Part shown: in pieces, positions 1-8,809 of the stretch
How positions within the stretch are numbered: position 1 is the stretch's first letter
How the letters are laid out: every line of letters begins with the position of its first letter
Assembly (NCBI RefSeq): GCF_001698225.1
Contig: NZ_CP016594.1
Coordinates: 2,976,001-3,040,000 of the forward strand
Source: Gordonia terrae
Lineage (GTDB): Bacteria; Actinomycetota; Actinomycetes; Mycobacteriales; Mycobacteriaceae
Direction of reading: 5' to 3'
Length of the DNA: 64,000 bases
Translations under genes and position numbers: made by a program
Notes under the pieces: generated by a model
Databases searched by the model: none
Seen by the model: only the letters and a program-made list of their open reading frames with translations
What the model was told of the DNA's origin: nothing

Positions 1-89
1 CGGCTCGACAAGGACTCGATCAGTGCGGCGGTGCGTTCCCTCTCGGCGAGCAGTGCATCGCGGGAATCGACGTCCTCACCGGGGTTCAC
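1..89 (-). CDS. N-terminal fragment of a probable TraR/DksA-type protein (partial, runs off the left edge)
   Basis: An open frame starts with GTG at 89 and is uninterrupted to the window edge. It begins MNPGEDVDSRD and continues into a charged helix (LLAERERTAALIESLS). A GAGGA lies a few bases before the GTG, and the gene sits 22 bases after the selO stop on the same strand. That helix resembles the N-terminal coiled coil of short actinobacterial TraR/DksA zinc-finger proteins, which bind RNA polymerase. The diagnostic zinc finger would lie outside the window, so the family call is an inference. Confidence 0.4.
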   Translation of the reverse strand, partial: MNPGEDVDSRDALLAERERTAALIESLSS

Positions 90-111
90 GAGTCCTCATC
101 CGACGGTCTAA

Positions 112-1617
112 CTAGGTGCCGCAGAAGGTCTGGAAGGAGTCGCTGAAGGCCTGCGGGGCCGGCGCCGCGTAGTGCGCCCACTCCGTGCGACGTTCGAACG
201 GATGAGTGACGGCCGCCAGCAGCCGACCGAAGGGTTCCAGATCTCCCTCGGTCGCGGCGCGCAGGGCTGCGTCGACCTGGTGATTGCGCGGGATGTACAC
301 GGGATTGACCCGATCCATCGTCGAGGCGACCGCCGCGGGTTCGCGGCCGGCTGCGGCCAGCGCGGCTCGCCACCGGTCGAGCCACGGACCGATGTACTCG
401 CGCGGTAGGAGACTGGTGATCGGGACCTGATCCCCGCGGAGCTCATCCGCGAGCGCGCGGAAGGTACCCGTCCAGTCGGCGCGATGCTCGCGCATCAGGG
501 TCAGGAGGTCGGCGATCAGGTCGGGTTCGGCGGACGCATCTTCCAGACCGATCTTCGACGCCATGCCGGTCGCGAAGTGGCGCTCGTACCGCGCCTCGTA
601 GGAGTCCAGCACCTCGGTCGCCGCAGTGATCGCCTCATCGGGCGTCTCGGCCATGAACCTGAGGAGTGTCTCGGCGAACCGGGCCAGATTCCACTTGAGG
701 ACTGCCGGCTGATTTCCGTACGCGTACCGACCCGCGTGGTCGATCGAACTGAACACTGCCGACGGGTCGAACGCGTCGAGGAACGCGCAGGGCCCGTAGT
801 CGATTGTCTCACCCGAAATCGTGGTGTTGTCGGTGTTCATCACCCCGTGCACGAAGCCGACCAGCATCCACTGGGCCACCAGAGCGGCCTGACGTTCGAG
901 GACGGCTTCGAAGAACTCGAGGTAGCGGTTGCGACCGGACTCCGAGTCCCGCGCGAGCTCCGGATAGTGACGATCGATCGCATAATCGGCGAGCTGCTGG
1001 GTCAGATCGGTGTTGCGCACCGCGTACTCGAAGGTTCCGACGCGGAGATGGCTCGCGGCGATCCGGGCGAGCACCGCGCCCGGCTCGGCACCGGTCCGCT
1101 GGATGTCACGGCCGGTCGCCACGACCGACAGCGAACGCGTCGTCGGAATCCCGAGCGCGTGCATGGCCTCGCTGATCAGATACTCACGCAACATCGGCCC
1201 GACGACCGCGAACCCGTCGCCGCCCCGGGAGAACGGCGTGCGCCCGGATCCCTTGAGTTGCAGATCGACTCGCCCGCCATCGCGGTCGATGAGCTCGCCG
1301 AGCAACAATGCCCGGCCATCGCCGAGAAGTGGGGAGTAACCGCCGAACTGATGACCGGAGTAGGCGGTTGCGACGGGAAGCGCGTCGGCCGGGGCGGCCG
1401 CACCCGACAGGAGCGCGACGCCGTCGTCGGTTCGGAGCGCCCCGATGTCGAGCTGCAGGTCGGCGGCGAGTGACTCGTTGACGACGAGCAGCCGCGGGGC
1501 GGGCGCGTCGGCCCCCTGCCACGGCACCGTCAGGGCCGTCAGCGCGTCGACGAAGGTGCGCTCGAAGCCGGTGATCGCGGCACTGGTGCGTGCGGGGGAA
1601 TCGGGGGAGGCGGACAC
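112..1617 (-). CDS. selO: SelO/YdiU pseudokinase, protein adenylyltransferase
   Basis: About 500 residues spanning the whole SelO family. SelO transfers AMP from ATP to protein hydroxyls and is linked to redox stress. Visible family landmarks are the YSGHQFGGYSP block, LGDGRALLLGE, the KGSGRTPFSRGGDG loop, the RTGAEPGAVLARIAASHLRVG stretch and the NTDNTTISGETIDYGP active-site block. The chain ends FCGT, the usual bacterial ending with cysteine in place of the eukaryotic selenocysteine. The frame is open upstream to a TTG at 1650, but the GTG at 1617 gives an N-terminus (MSASPDSPARTS) of normal length. Neither start has a convincing ribosome site. Confidence 0.93.
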   Translation of the reverse strand: MSASPDSPARTSAAITGFERTFVDALTALTVPWQGADAPAPRLLVVNESLAADLQLDIGALRTDDGVALLSGAAAPADALPVATAYSGHQFGGYSPLLGDGRALLLGELIDRDGGRVDLQLKGSGRTPFSRGGDGFAVVGPMLREYLISEAMHALGIPTTRSLSVVATGRDIQRTGAEPGAVLARIAASHLRVGTFEYAVRNTDLTQQLADYAIDRHYPELARDSESGRNRYLEFFEAVLERQAALVAQWMLVGFVHGVMNTDNTTISGETIDYGPCAFLDAFDPSAVFSSIDHAGRYAYGNQPAVLKWNLARFAETLLRFMAETPDEAITAATEVLDSYEARYERHFATGMASKIGLEDASAEPDLIADLLTLMREHRADWTGTFRALADELRGDQVPITSLLPREYIGPWLDRWRAALAAAGREPAAVASTMDRVNPVYIPRNHQVDAALRAATEGDLEPFGRLLAAVTHPFERRTEWAHYAAPAPQAFSDSFQTFCGT

Positions 1618-1705
1618 CCTTCCGAGGGTAACCAGTTTCGCCCTCGGCAAACCGGGTCCGCGTCCGGCACGAGACGGAGACTCCCCGAGTCACCCCGGAC
1701 GGCGC

Positions 1706-1909
1706 TCAGACCGCCACTGCCGCGCCGCAGATCCCGCAGGCCTCGAAGTTGCGCCGGTTCCACCGGGCGATCGGGATGAAGAAGACGGAGAACTGCGAGT
1801 ACTCGCGCATCCGCGCCCACTGGGTGGTGTTGTGACAGCGGGGACACGCACGGGTCTGACCCGCGCCGAGATGCTTCTGCCTACGGCCATATCCGAACAA
1901 GAAGAACAC
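1706..1909 (-). CDS. Small zinc-ribbon protein
   Basis: A 67-residue protein read from GTG at 1909. It starts VFFLFGYGRRQKHLG, then has a CPRC pair, an aromatic segment (FSVFFIPIARW) and a second CGIC pair close to the end. Two CxxC knuckles with this spacing make a zinc ribbon. Small actinobacterial proteins with the same layout are common, but their function is unknown. The open frame continues upstream of the GTG with no family-like sequence, so the short form is preferred. It lies between a GNAT gene and selO on the same strand. Confidence 0.75.
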   Translation of the reverse strand: MFFLFGYGRRQKHLGAGQTRACPRCHNTTQWARMREYSQFSVFFIPIARWNRRNFEACGICGAAVAV

Positions 1910-1962
1910 GCCGCCATGGTAGAGATCGCTCGCAGCGCCGACCGCGCGTCCACGTGTCGCTG

Positions 1963-2472
1963 TCACCGCCGTCGGATCATGAGGTCGTTGTCCATATCGA
2001 AACCGCATCGCTCGTAGAGGCCCACTGACCGTTCGGTTGGTGAAAGGACCGTCTTGGCGTATCCGCGATCGTCGGCAGTCCCGGTGGCACGCCGGATCAG
2101 GTCCCGTCCGAGACCGGACCCGCGGAACGCGGGGCGCACGTAAAGGTGGCCGAGATAGCCCCAACGGCCACCGGCGGCGCGGCGAGGACTGGGCATCCGG
2201 GCGTGTTCAGTCAAACACACCATTCCGACAGCGAGATCACCGGCACCGGCGGTCCAGACCGTTCGGCGATCGTCGTCGAGCCAGGCCGTGACCGCTGCGA
2301 TGAACGCACCATCGGCCCGCCACGGCCCGACGCCGGGATCGGCCTCACGTGCCCATTCCCAGCGGAGCTCGGCCACGCGTGTCCCGCTGTGACTGCGCAG
2401 TATCCGGATTCCGCTGCCATCGGTCACCTCACAAGGGTGACCGATGGCCGCGTCGGCCGTGCAGCGCGGCAT
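1963..2472 (-). CDS. GNAT-family N-acetyltransferase
   Basis: 169 residues with the GNAT acetyl-CoA fold. Strand beta4 is GYLGHLYVRPAFRG and the pyrophosphate-binding loop is RGSGLGRDLI, a match to R/Q-x-x-G-x-G/A. The C-terminal SVGLYERCGFD is the usual YxxxGF ending. The substrate cannot be told from sequence. ATG at 2472 gives the full frame. A GTG 15 codons further in (VTDGSGIRI) follows a GAG and is an alternative start. There is no operon partner with a clear metabolic link. Confidence 0.85.
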   Translation of the reverse strand: MPRCTADAAIGHPCEVTDGSGIRILRSHSGTRVAELRWEWAREADPGVGPWRADGAFIAAVTAWLDDDRRTVWTAGAGDLAVGMVCLTEHARMPSPRRAAGGRWGYLGHLYVRPAFRGSGLGRDLIRRATGTADDRGYAKTVLSPTERSVGLYERCGFDMDNDLMIRRR

Positions 2473-2670
2473 CGTTCGTGATGGTCACCGTCATTCGTCA
2501 CCCGGTCGAACCCGCAAACGCGGATTCAGGAACTCGACGAGAATGGTCAGCGCCTCGTCGCCGCTCGCCGACGCGGCATCGCACCGACCGCCGTCGGTAC
2601 GCTCGGTGGTGTCCGAATTGTCGGTTGGTGACGACCGGCATGCCGCGGACACGCGAAACCGGAGGGAAGC

Positions 2671-3462
2671 ATGGAAGCACTGATCTTGATCGCCGTCATC
2701 GTCGTGGTCGTCGTCGGGGTGGTGGTCTTTGCCCAGCAGCGTTCCGGCGCCAACGCGGCCCGCACCCTCGACGACGCGAAGGCCGATGCGCGACAAGCCA
2801 TCGAACGGCTCGGGGGACAGGTGTTCATGCTGGTCGGCGACGGACCGGCGTCGAAGCAGGCGCTGGCCGACGCGGGGGAGCGGTACACCGCGGCCGGCTC
2901 GCAGATCGAGCAGGCCAACTCCCCGACGCAGGCCCGACTGGCGAAGCAGACCGCCATCGAAGGTCTGTACTACATCCGGGCGGCCCGCGCCGCGATGGAC
3001 CTCGACCCCGGACCGGCGATTCCCGAACTCGACGGACAGAAGAGCGCCGGCGCGGTCACCGAAGACCGCACCGTGGAGTTCGAAGGACGTCAGGTCGCAG
3101 CCTCGCCGAACCCGTCCGAGCAGACCCCGAACTACTACCCGGGCGGTCGTGTCGCTGGGCGACCGGTGCCCGCGGGCTGGTACTCGGAGCCTTGGTGGAA
3201 GCCGGCATTGGTCGCCGGCGCGTGGGGACTCGGTTCGATGTTCCTGTTCTCGGCGATGTTCTCCGGCATGGCAGGCGTGCCCTACGACGCGCAGGGATTC
3301 GAGAGCGGCGCCGGTGACGGCTCCGACACCGGCGCGCTCGACGGCGGGGACTCCGGGGACTTCGGCGGCGGCGATTCGGGAGACTTCGGCGGTGGCGGCG
3401 ATTTCGGCGGTGGCGGCGATTTCGGCGGTGGCGGCGATTTCGGCGGCGGGTTCGACTTCTGA
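2671..3462 (+). CDS. Membrane protein with glycine/aspartate-rich repeat tail
   Basis: 263 residues preceded by GGAGGGAAGC and ATG. Residues 1-21 form an N-terminal membrane anchor. A charged helical region (about 25-110) follows, then a second hydrophobic stretch around WWKPALVAGAWGLGSMFLFSAMF. The last 60 residues are low complexity, with repeated DSGDFGGG and GGGGDF units. The layout matches actinobacterial proteins annotated only as DUF1542-like or uncharacterised membrane proteins. The tail is encoded by a short tandem DNA repeat (3397-3450) that could vary in copy number by slippage. Function unknown. Confidence 0.8.
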   Translation: MEALILIAVIVVVVVGVVVFAQQRSGANAARTLDDAKADARQAIERLGGQVFMLVGDGPASKQALADAGERYTAAGSQIEQANSPTQARLAKQTAIEGLYYIRAARAAMDLDPGPAIPELDGQKSAGAVTEDRTVEFEGRQVAASPNPSEQTPNYYPGGRVAGRPVPAGWYSEPWWKPALVAGAWGLGSMFLFSAMFSGMAGVPYDAQGFESGAGDGSDTGALDGGDSGDFGGGDSGDFGGGGDFGGGGDFGGGGDFGGGFDF

Positions 3463-3576
3463 CGTTCCACGGGATTCACCCGGTACCGCCCGCGAACTCG
3501 ATCAAGATGCCGACGGTGCCGTGACGACAGATGGTGGTCGGGGTGCACCCGCCCCTCTCTCGCCCGATCATTCAGT

Positions 3577-3620
3577 GGTGTGTGCCACCTGCGGACCGAA
3601 GTCGACGCAGGTGACACACC
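3577..3620. other. Inverted repeat in convergent intergenic region
   Basis: GGTGTGT...ACCTGCG is mirrored by CGCAGGT...ACACACC around a short loop. It lies between two convergent genes and could act as a bidirectional terminator, although no T-tract follows. The rest of this 200-base gap shows no gene. Confidence 0.4.
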
Positions 3621-3670
3621 GGCAAGGAGCACTTGTGGTGCTTTCCACTCGAAGTATGGCGGCGTACGGG

Positions 3671-3811
3671 TCAGGGGAAGAGCGTGAGGAATGTGGCGGC
3701 CGAGGTCACGCACAGCAGCGCGGCGATCGTCATTCCGGCGTACGCGTGGTCGGCGATCGGGACCTCACGCGCGGTGGTCGACGTGTGTGCCGGGGTGTTC
3801 GCCTGAGTCAC
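3671..3811 (-). CDS. Small single-span membrane protein
   Basis: A 46-residue protein from GTG at 3811. It is placed by a strong ribosome site (GGAGGG, seven bases upstream), which rejects the longer upstream frame. The first half is Thr/Ala/His-rich (VTQANTPAHTSTTAREVPIA). The second half is one transmembrane helix (AGMTIAALLCVTSAATFLTLF). Function unknown. It stands alone between convergent and divergent neighbours. Confidence 0.6.
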   Translation of the reverse strand: MTQANTPAHTSTTAREVPIADHAYAGMTIAALLCVTSAATFLTLFP

Positions 3812-4035
3812 TGGTTTTCCCTCCGAAGGCCCGTTACCGTCCCTCAGAACATTAGGGCCGCGAACGGTCTCGATCGTTCCGCCACTCACCATCGAGGCCA
3901 GTCCGATGCTCGAGGTCACGAAAACGTAACGGTCGCCCGTTGGAGGGTTTGATCCGCGTCAAAGCGCCTCATTCCCATTCCACGGCTCTGCCGCACTGTC
4001 GATGACCGTTCGCACGCATGTGCGACAATGGCGCG

Positions 4036-4767
4036 GTGAGTTCACAGACAAAGGCCGGACTGACTCCCGGCGACCTCGAGTCGCTGTCCGCTGCACTCGC
4101 TTCCGGAAAGCGGGTCACCGTGTACCTGCGAGACGCGATGCCGTCGTTGAATCTGGAGGCCGGCGCCTCGGCACGGGTCGTGTCGATCGATGGTTCGACA
4201 GTGACAGTGAGCCCCAGGGGCGTCGACGATCAGTTGCCGTTCGAGGCCGACGAGTTGCGGCGGAATCGAACGGCGCCGGCGCCCGCGTCGTCCGCCGGCG
4301 GACGAAACTCGAAACGGCAGCCCGCGCAGGACGTTCCCGTCTCGGTCGCCAAGCCCGCCACCACCGAATCGAGTCCGCGCCAGACACCCAAGAGGGCGCA
4401 ACCCGTCGCCGACACTCAGTCCAGAGCCGGGGAGCCGACGCCCTCGCCCGCCACGAGCAAACCGCCGCGAAAGACGAAGGCGCCGACCGCTCCGACGACC
4501 GTGACCATCACCGCGGCCGGAGAGAGCACCTGGACGGTGGCAGTGTCACACGGCACCAGGAAGCAGGGGAGACCCACCGAGGTGACCGCAGACCGAGTGG
4601 CCAGGGCCATGCGCGAACTGGGCGACGAGACCGCGATCACCGCGGTCGACACCGTCATCGAGTCGGCACGCTCAGCCGCTCAGCGTCGCATCGAGGAACT
4701 CAGTCAGGAGCTCGAAGCCGCGCGGGCCGCCCTGGCGCACCTGGACGGTCCCGTCGGCGACGACTGA
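4036..4767 (+). CDS. DUF6319-like hypothetical protein
   Basis: About 243 residues in three parts. The N-terminal part of about 75 residues begins GLTPGDLESLSAALASGKRVTVYLRDAMPSL. A Pro/Ala/Thr/Lys-rich linker follows. The C-terminal part (RVARAMRELGDETAITAVDTVIESARSAAQ) runs into a coiled coil ending at LDGPVGDD. The order resembles DUF6319 proteins of Gordonia and Rhodococcus, whose role is unknown. The frame opens with ATG at 4018 (MCDNGA). GTG at 4036 gives VSSQTKAGL, which I prefer. Neither has a good ribosome site, so the mRNA may be leaderless. Confidence 0.65.
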   Translation: MSSQTKAGLTPGDLESLSAALASGKRVTVYLRDAMPSLNLEAGASARVVSIDGSTVTVSPRGVDDQLPFEADELRRNRTAPAPASSAGGRNSKRQPAQDVPVSVAKPATTESSPRQTPKRAQPVADTQSRAGEPTPSPATSKPPRKTKAPTAPTTVTITAAGESTWTVAVSHGTRKQGRPTEVTADRVARAMRELGDETAITAVDTVIESARSAAQRRIEELSQELEAARAALAHLDGPVGDD

Positions 4768-4772
4768 CCAGT

Positions 4773-4792
4773 GGGCTGAGTCCGTTCAGCCC
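4773..4792. terminator. Hairpin between convergent genes
   Basis: GGGCTGA and TCAGCCC pair perfectly across a six-base loop. The hairpin overlaps the rsgA stop codon and follows the end of the upstream plus-strand gene by six bases. There is no T-tract, which is common in actinobacteria. Confidence 0.45.
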
Positions 4793-5871
4793 TGTCGGTC
4801 CCGAAACCGATACATCGCGCGTATGTCCCGCGTGATGGCCTTGTCCCGCTTGCTTCGCTTGCTCGCCTGGCGGGCATCGCCCCGGGCCGCCGACCATTCG
4901 CTTTCGCGAAGCAGTTTGCGGTAGCGCTCCAATCGACCCTCATCAATCCGACCGTCTCGAATCGCTTCCTGCACCGCACATCTGGGCTCGCTACGGTGCT
5001 CACAATCGCGGAATGAGCAGTCGTGTGCCAGCTCCTCGATCTCGGCGAAGGTCTGACCGGCCGCGTCCGCGACATCCTGGACCCCGATCCCGCGCAGACC
5101 AGGAGTGTCGATGAGGGCCTTGCCTCCGGGAAGAATCAACAGCTCACGGTGCGCCGTGGTGTGTCGTCCCTTACCGTCGACGGAACGGATCTCGTTGGCC
5201 GCCATGTGATCACGTCCCAGCAGCGCATTGGCCAGGCTCGACTTGCCGGCACCAGACGAGCCCAGCAGAACGGCGGTGCCGGTCATGGTGGCCGCGAGCG
5301 CGTCGACACCGACACCGCTGACCGTGCTCGTCACCACCATCTCGGCGCCCGGGGCCACCGCGGTGACCGCGGCTTCGCCGGCGACGAGGTCGTCGACCAG
5401 GTCCGACTTGGTCAACGCGATCACCGGTCGCGTGCCGGCGTCGTAGGCCAGCGTCAGCAGGCGTTCGATCCGGCCGAGGTTCACCCGGTTCGCCACCGAC
5501 ACCGCGATGATCACCGTGTCGACGTTGGTAGCGAGCACCTGCCGTTCGGACGTCCGATCCGAACTCGCCCGCGTGATCGCCGTCCGGCGCGGCAACACGT
5601 CCACGATGTGGGCCGGCTCGTCGTCGCGGCGCAGCACGACCCAGTCGCCGGTGCAGACCGTCCGCTCGCGGTCGGTGCCGAGTCCGGAGCCGCGGACCGC
5701 GCGAACCGGACCCGTTGCGGTCAGGGTGTCGCACCCGCCGCGATCCACCCGCGCGACGCGCGCGGGCACGTCGCCGTCACGTGCGTGATCGGCGAACAGA
5801 GTCGAAAAATAGTCGTCCCAGCCGAGCGTGGTCAGCTCGATACGGCCGGACGAATGATCTGGAGAATTCAC
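4786..5871 (-). CDS. rsgA: Ribosome small-subunit-dependent GTPase
   Basis: 361 residues from GTG at 5871 (VNSPDHSSGR). The frame is open further upstream but carries no family sequence. RsgA is a late 30S assembly factor with circularly permuted GTPase motifs, and that order is visible here. After an N-terminal OB-like domain comes G4 (TKSD), then the G1 P-loop GSSGAGKSS, then G3 DTPGLRG. A C-terminal zinc-binding segment follows (CSFRDCEHRSEPRC). The tail is rich in Lys/Arg (KRSKRDKAITRDIRAMYRFRDRQG), as expected for rRNA contact. The gene is monocistronic in this window. Confidence 0.93.
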   Translation of the reverse strand: MNSPDHSSGRIELTTLGWDDYFSTLFADHARDGDVPARVARVDRGGCDTLTATGPVRAVRGSGLGTDRERTVCTGDWVVLRRDDEPAHIVDVLPRRTAITRASSDRTSERQVLATNVDTVIIAVSVANRVNLGRIERLLTLAYDAGTRPVIALTKSDLVDDLVAGEAAVTAVAPGAEMVVTSTVSGVGVDALAATMTGTAVLLGSSGAGKSSLANALLGRDHMAANEIRSVDGKGRHTTAHRELLILPGGKALIDTPGLRGIGVQDVADAAGQTFAEIEELAHDCSFRDCEHRSEPRCAVQEAIRDGRIDEGRLERYRKLLRESEWSAARGDARQASKRSKRDKAITRDIRAMYRFRDRQG

Positions 5872-6134
5872 TGTTGAGACCTTCGGATGTGCCCGCCGCC
5901 CCGGAAGCGCAGCCGATCCGCGACTCAGTCGCTTGCACGGGAACAGCTTTCGAGGGTCAGAGACGGGCTGGAGGAATGGGGATGGTTCGGATGCTGTGGG
6001 CGACAGCGATCTCGACGGCAACCATCGACTCACCTCCGGGTCTCACGCTGTCCATCATCGAACAGCGCGGCTCACGCTAGCACCGGCCGAATGGGCCCGC
6101 CACCTCTTTTCCGACGAGGCACGCGCACCCGGCA

Positions 6135-8618
6135 CTATCTCAGCCCCAACTCGACGCCCTGCGCCAGGATCTCACGACGCGAGGTCATCCCCAGCTTGGA
6201 CAGCACCGCCGAAACGTGGTGGTCCGCGGTCTTCGACGAGATGTACAGGCGCCCGGCGATCTCGGTGTTCGACAACCCCTCGGCCACCAGACGTGCGACT
6301 TCCAATTGCCGGTTCGTCAGGCCGCCGGGATTCACCCGCGTCGCCGGCCTGGGTCGCTGGGGGACAGAGGCGCAACCTCGTTCGCGCAGCATCGCCCGTG
6401 CTCGATCCGCGGTACCCACGGCGCCGAGTCCGTCGAGCATCGTCACACCGCGTCCGGGATCGTCGGAGTCCAACCAACACAGCGCCGACGAGAACGGATC
6501 ACCCGCGTCCGACCACCATCGCGCGGCGTCGGCGTGCCGGCCGTCGAGCGACAGCCGATACGGTTCCGCGATCCGGCCGGTCTGCGTCGGCAGACCCAGC
6601 CGGGACCGCCACACGGCGAGACTTCCCGACCCCCACTCGGTTCCGTCGTCGTCGAGGGTGTCCGACGCGACGACCCGCGCATCCTCGATCCCGGTCATCC
6701 AGCTGATCTCCGCGAGCGCGGTCAGAACCGCGAGTCGCCGTAGGGGTTCGTCGATCTGGCTGGCCAGCGTCCACGCGTTCTCGATCTCGGCGGCATCGAA
6801 CGGGGCACCACGGCGAAGTGGCACCAACACCGTGACCAGGAGCGGCCACAGCGTGGCGATCGGCATCCCGTCGGCCTCGATGACCGCAGCGGCGTCCTCG
6901 AGGGCACCGTTCCAGTGGCCACGCGTCAACTGCAGCCGACTCCGGACCGCCGTCTGCCAGTGGCGACAGATCTGGATGTCCCGTTCGACCGTGAACGGGA
7001 GTCCGACGTCGAGAATCCGGTCGGCAGCACGGTATCTGCCCTGTTCGACGTCGAGGCTGGCCACTTGCGAATATACGGTCGACGCCAGTTCGTCGAAGCC
7101 GCGTGCGCGCGCGGTCTCCATGTGCGCGAGAAGCCTGCGGCGCGAATCCTCCTCACCACCGGACAGCGCGGCCGATTCCGAGACGACCCGAGTCCACAGC
7201 TGGAGTTCCCCATCGGGAGCCGAGGCGGTGTCGGCCAGTAGGGATGCGGTACCCGTCACGTCGCCGCGCATGAACGCCAGGAACGCGCGCTGGATCTGGG
7301 CCTGGCTGTACACCGTCGTGGCGCCCGTGCCATACGCGATCTCCGCCGCACGAGTCAGGTGCGACTCGGCACCCTGCCGGTTGGCGCTGTAGTACTCGTA
7401 GACCCCGACGGCCACATGCGCTGTCGCCAAACCGGCGTCGTCGCCGAGCTCGGCCCACATCGGGAACGTCTCGTCGACGCTGGCTATCGCATCGCGCAGT
7501 CGGCTGACCATGTACTGCTCGTTGGCCAGTGCAAGCAGCAACTCCGCACGCTCGCGCGCAGAAGCGTTGCGCTGATGCTGCTTCGCGATCTCGTAGTAGG
7601 CGACGGCCTCGGTGTGTGCGCCACCGCGGATGGCGTCCTCGGCCGCCGCGAACGCATGACGGATGGCTCGGCCGGAGTCTCGGGCCGCGACGGCGTGATG
7701 GGTCAGCACCGACGGGTGCACGGTACCCAACTGTTCCAGCGCGTCCAGGAGCTGCGCGTGCAGATGTGCGACCCCACCCGGTGGGATCGTGGATTCGATT
7801 GCCCGCCGGGCCAACTCATGTCGAAAGACGATGCCATCGGGTCGCCACTCCAGCAGCCCGGTGTCGGCGAGCCGCTGGAGTGTGGGGTAGTCGATGCGCA
7901 AGGCGGGCAACGCGCTGTCGGCGACGCGTTCCGGCGAAGCAGCTATCAGCTGGAGCGCCTCGAAATCTGTAGCGCTGACCTTCGTCGTCCGTGCCAGCAC
8001 CGCGTCACGCACCGAGGACGGGATCGGCAGATCGGGTTCACGAGAGACCTCGGTCGCGAAATAGGGGTTGCCGCCGGTCGCGGCATGCACACGCGCGGGA
8101 TCGAGACCTGTGCCCTCGACCAGCTCTGCGATCGCCGCGACGCTGAGCGGCGGCAGTTCGATCCGACAGACGTCTTCGGCGAGAAGTGCACGCGCCGCCG
8201 CCTGCGGTTCGAGATCTCGATGAGTCAGCAGCAAGAGCAGCGGCACCGACTCGATCCGGCGACACAGGAACCGCAGCACATCGGTCGAGGCGGCGTCGAC
8301 CCAGTGCAGATCTTCTACCACCAGCAGCGTCGGCTCGGCGCCGAGATGGGCGAAGGCGGCCTCGCAGACGTCGGCCAGCATCATCGGCTCGCGGCCGATC
8401 CCGAGATCCTTCACCGGTCCCAGTGGTCGCGGGGTGTCGAGCGGATCGCAGGCCACCCGCAGGACGCGCACATCTGCAGCGGTCGCACAGATCTGCGCGA
8501 CCAGCGTCGTCTTGCCCGCGCCGCTCTCGCCCGTGATCGAGAACGCCGAGCCGGTCGGGAACCGGGCAAATGCCGCGCTGATCTGCGACAACTGCTCGGT
8601 TCTCTCCAACAGACGCAC
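6135..8618 (-). CDS. Large ATP-binding LuxR-family transcriptional regulator
   Basis: 827 residues from GTG at 8618. An N-terminal AAA-type ATPase domain has Walker A GESGAGKTT and Walker B LLVVEDLHWVD. The middle is a helical, TPR-like region of about 450 residues. The C-terminal LuxR helix-turn-helix (LTNRQLEVARLVAEGLSNTEIAGRLYISSKTADHHVS) binds DNA. This is the layout of large MalT-like regulators, whose ligands are mostly unknown. It is divergent from the mini-ORF/methyltransferase/secreted-protein operon at 8708, which is its most likely target. A small dyad (TGGGTCTACCCA, 8653-8664) lies in the shared promoter gap. Confidence 0.88.
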   Translation of the reverse strand: MRLLERTEQLSQISAAFARFPTGSAFSITGESGAGKTTLVAQICATAADVRVLRVACDPLDTPRPLGPVKDLGIGREPMMLADVCEAAFAHLGAEPTLLVVEDLHWVDAASTDVLRFLCRRIESVPLLLLLTHRDLEPQAAARALLAEDVCRIELPPLSVAAIAELVEGTGLDPARVHAATGGNPYFATEVSREPDLPIPSSVRDAVLARTTKVSATDFEALQLIAASPERVADSALPALRIDYPTLQRLADTGLLEWRPDGIVFRHELARRAIESTIPPGGVAHLHAQLLDALEQLGTVHPSVLTHHAVAARDSGRAIRHAFAAAEDAIRGGAHTEAVAYYEIAKQHQRNASARERAELLLALANEQYMVSRLRDAIASVDETFPMWAELGDDAGLATAHVAVGVYEYYSANRQGAESHLTRAAEIAYGTGATTVYSQAQIQRAFLAFMRGDVTGTASLLADTASAPDGELQLWTRVVSESAALSGGEEDSRRRLLAHMETARARGFDELASTVYSQVASLDVEQGRYRAADRILDVGLPFTVERDIQICRHWQTAVRSRLQLTRGHWNGALEDAAAVIEADGMPIATLWPLLVTVLVPLRRGAPFDAAEIENAWTLASQIDEPLRRLAVLTALAEISWMTGIEDARVVASDTLDDDGTEWGSGSLAVWRSRLGLPTQTGRIAEPYRLSLDGRHADAARWWSDAGDPFSSALCWLDSDDPGRGVTMLDGLGAVGTADRARAMLRERGCASVPQRPRPATRVNPGGLTNRQLEVARLVAEGLSNTEIAGRLYISSKTADHHVSAVLSKLGMTSRREILAQGVELGLR

Positions 8619-8707
8619 CGTCCGGGTGTAGGCCGCGAGACGGCCGAATAGGTGGGTCTACCCATTCAAGGGCAGGACGCTCGACGAAAGATGGGAGGTC
8701 CTCACCG

Positions 8708-8809
8708 ATGTGGCCCGCATGCCCGATGACCGACTGTTGTGGTGCGCCGGTACCGACATCGGTCACCGACGGCCAGTCGTCCCACCACACAGAATGGACA
8801 ATCCAATGA
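8708..8809 (+). CDS. 33-residue cysteine-containing mini-ORF coupled to the methyltransferase
   Basis: ATG at 8708 follows GGGAGG (8693-8698) at nine bases, the best ribosome site in this region. The frame reads MWPACPMTDCCGAPV and ends SSHHTEWTIQ. Its TGA overlaps the ATG of the next gene (ATGA at 8806-8809). It carries three cysteine codons within seven positions. Mycobacterial short ORFs with cysteine runs overlapping a downstream start act as cysteine-responsive leaders. The same may be true here, or the product may be a small metal-binding peptide. Function is an inference. The uninterrupted frame, ribosome site and overlap are seen directly. Confidence 0.55.
   Translation: MWPACPMTDCCGAPVPTSVTDGQSSHHTEWTIQ

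Noticed and set aside
484..1473. Long plus-strand frame opposite selO
   Set aside because: Antisense shadow of a well-conserved gene, with no family sequence or ribosome site.
5982..6080. 32-codon plus-strand frame MVRMLWATAIS after GGAGGA
   Set aside because: A plausible ribosome site, but no conserved feature. It lies in a gap between two minus-strand genes, so it is left out pending conservation data.
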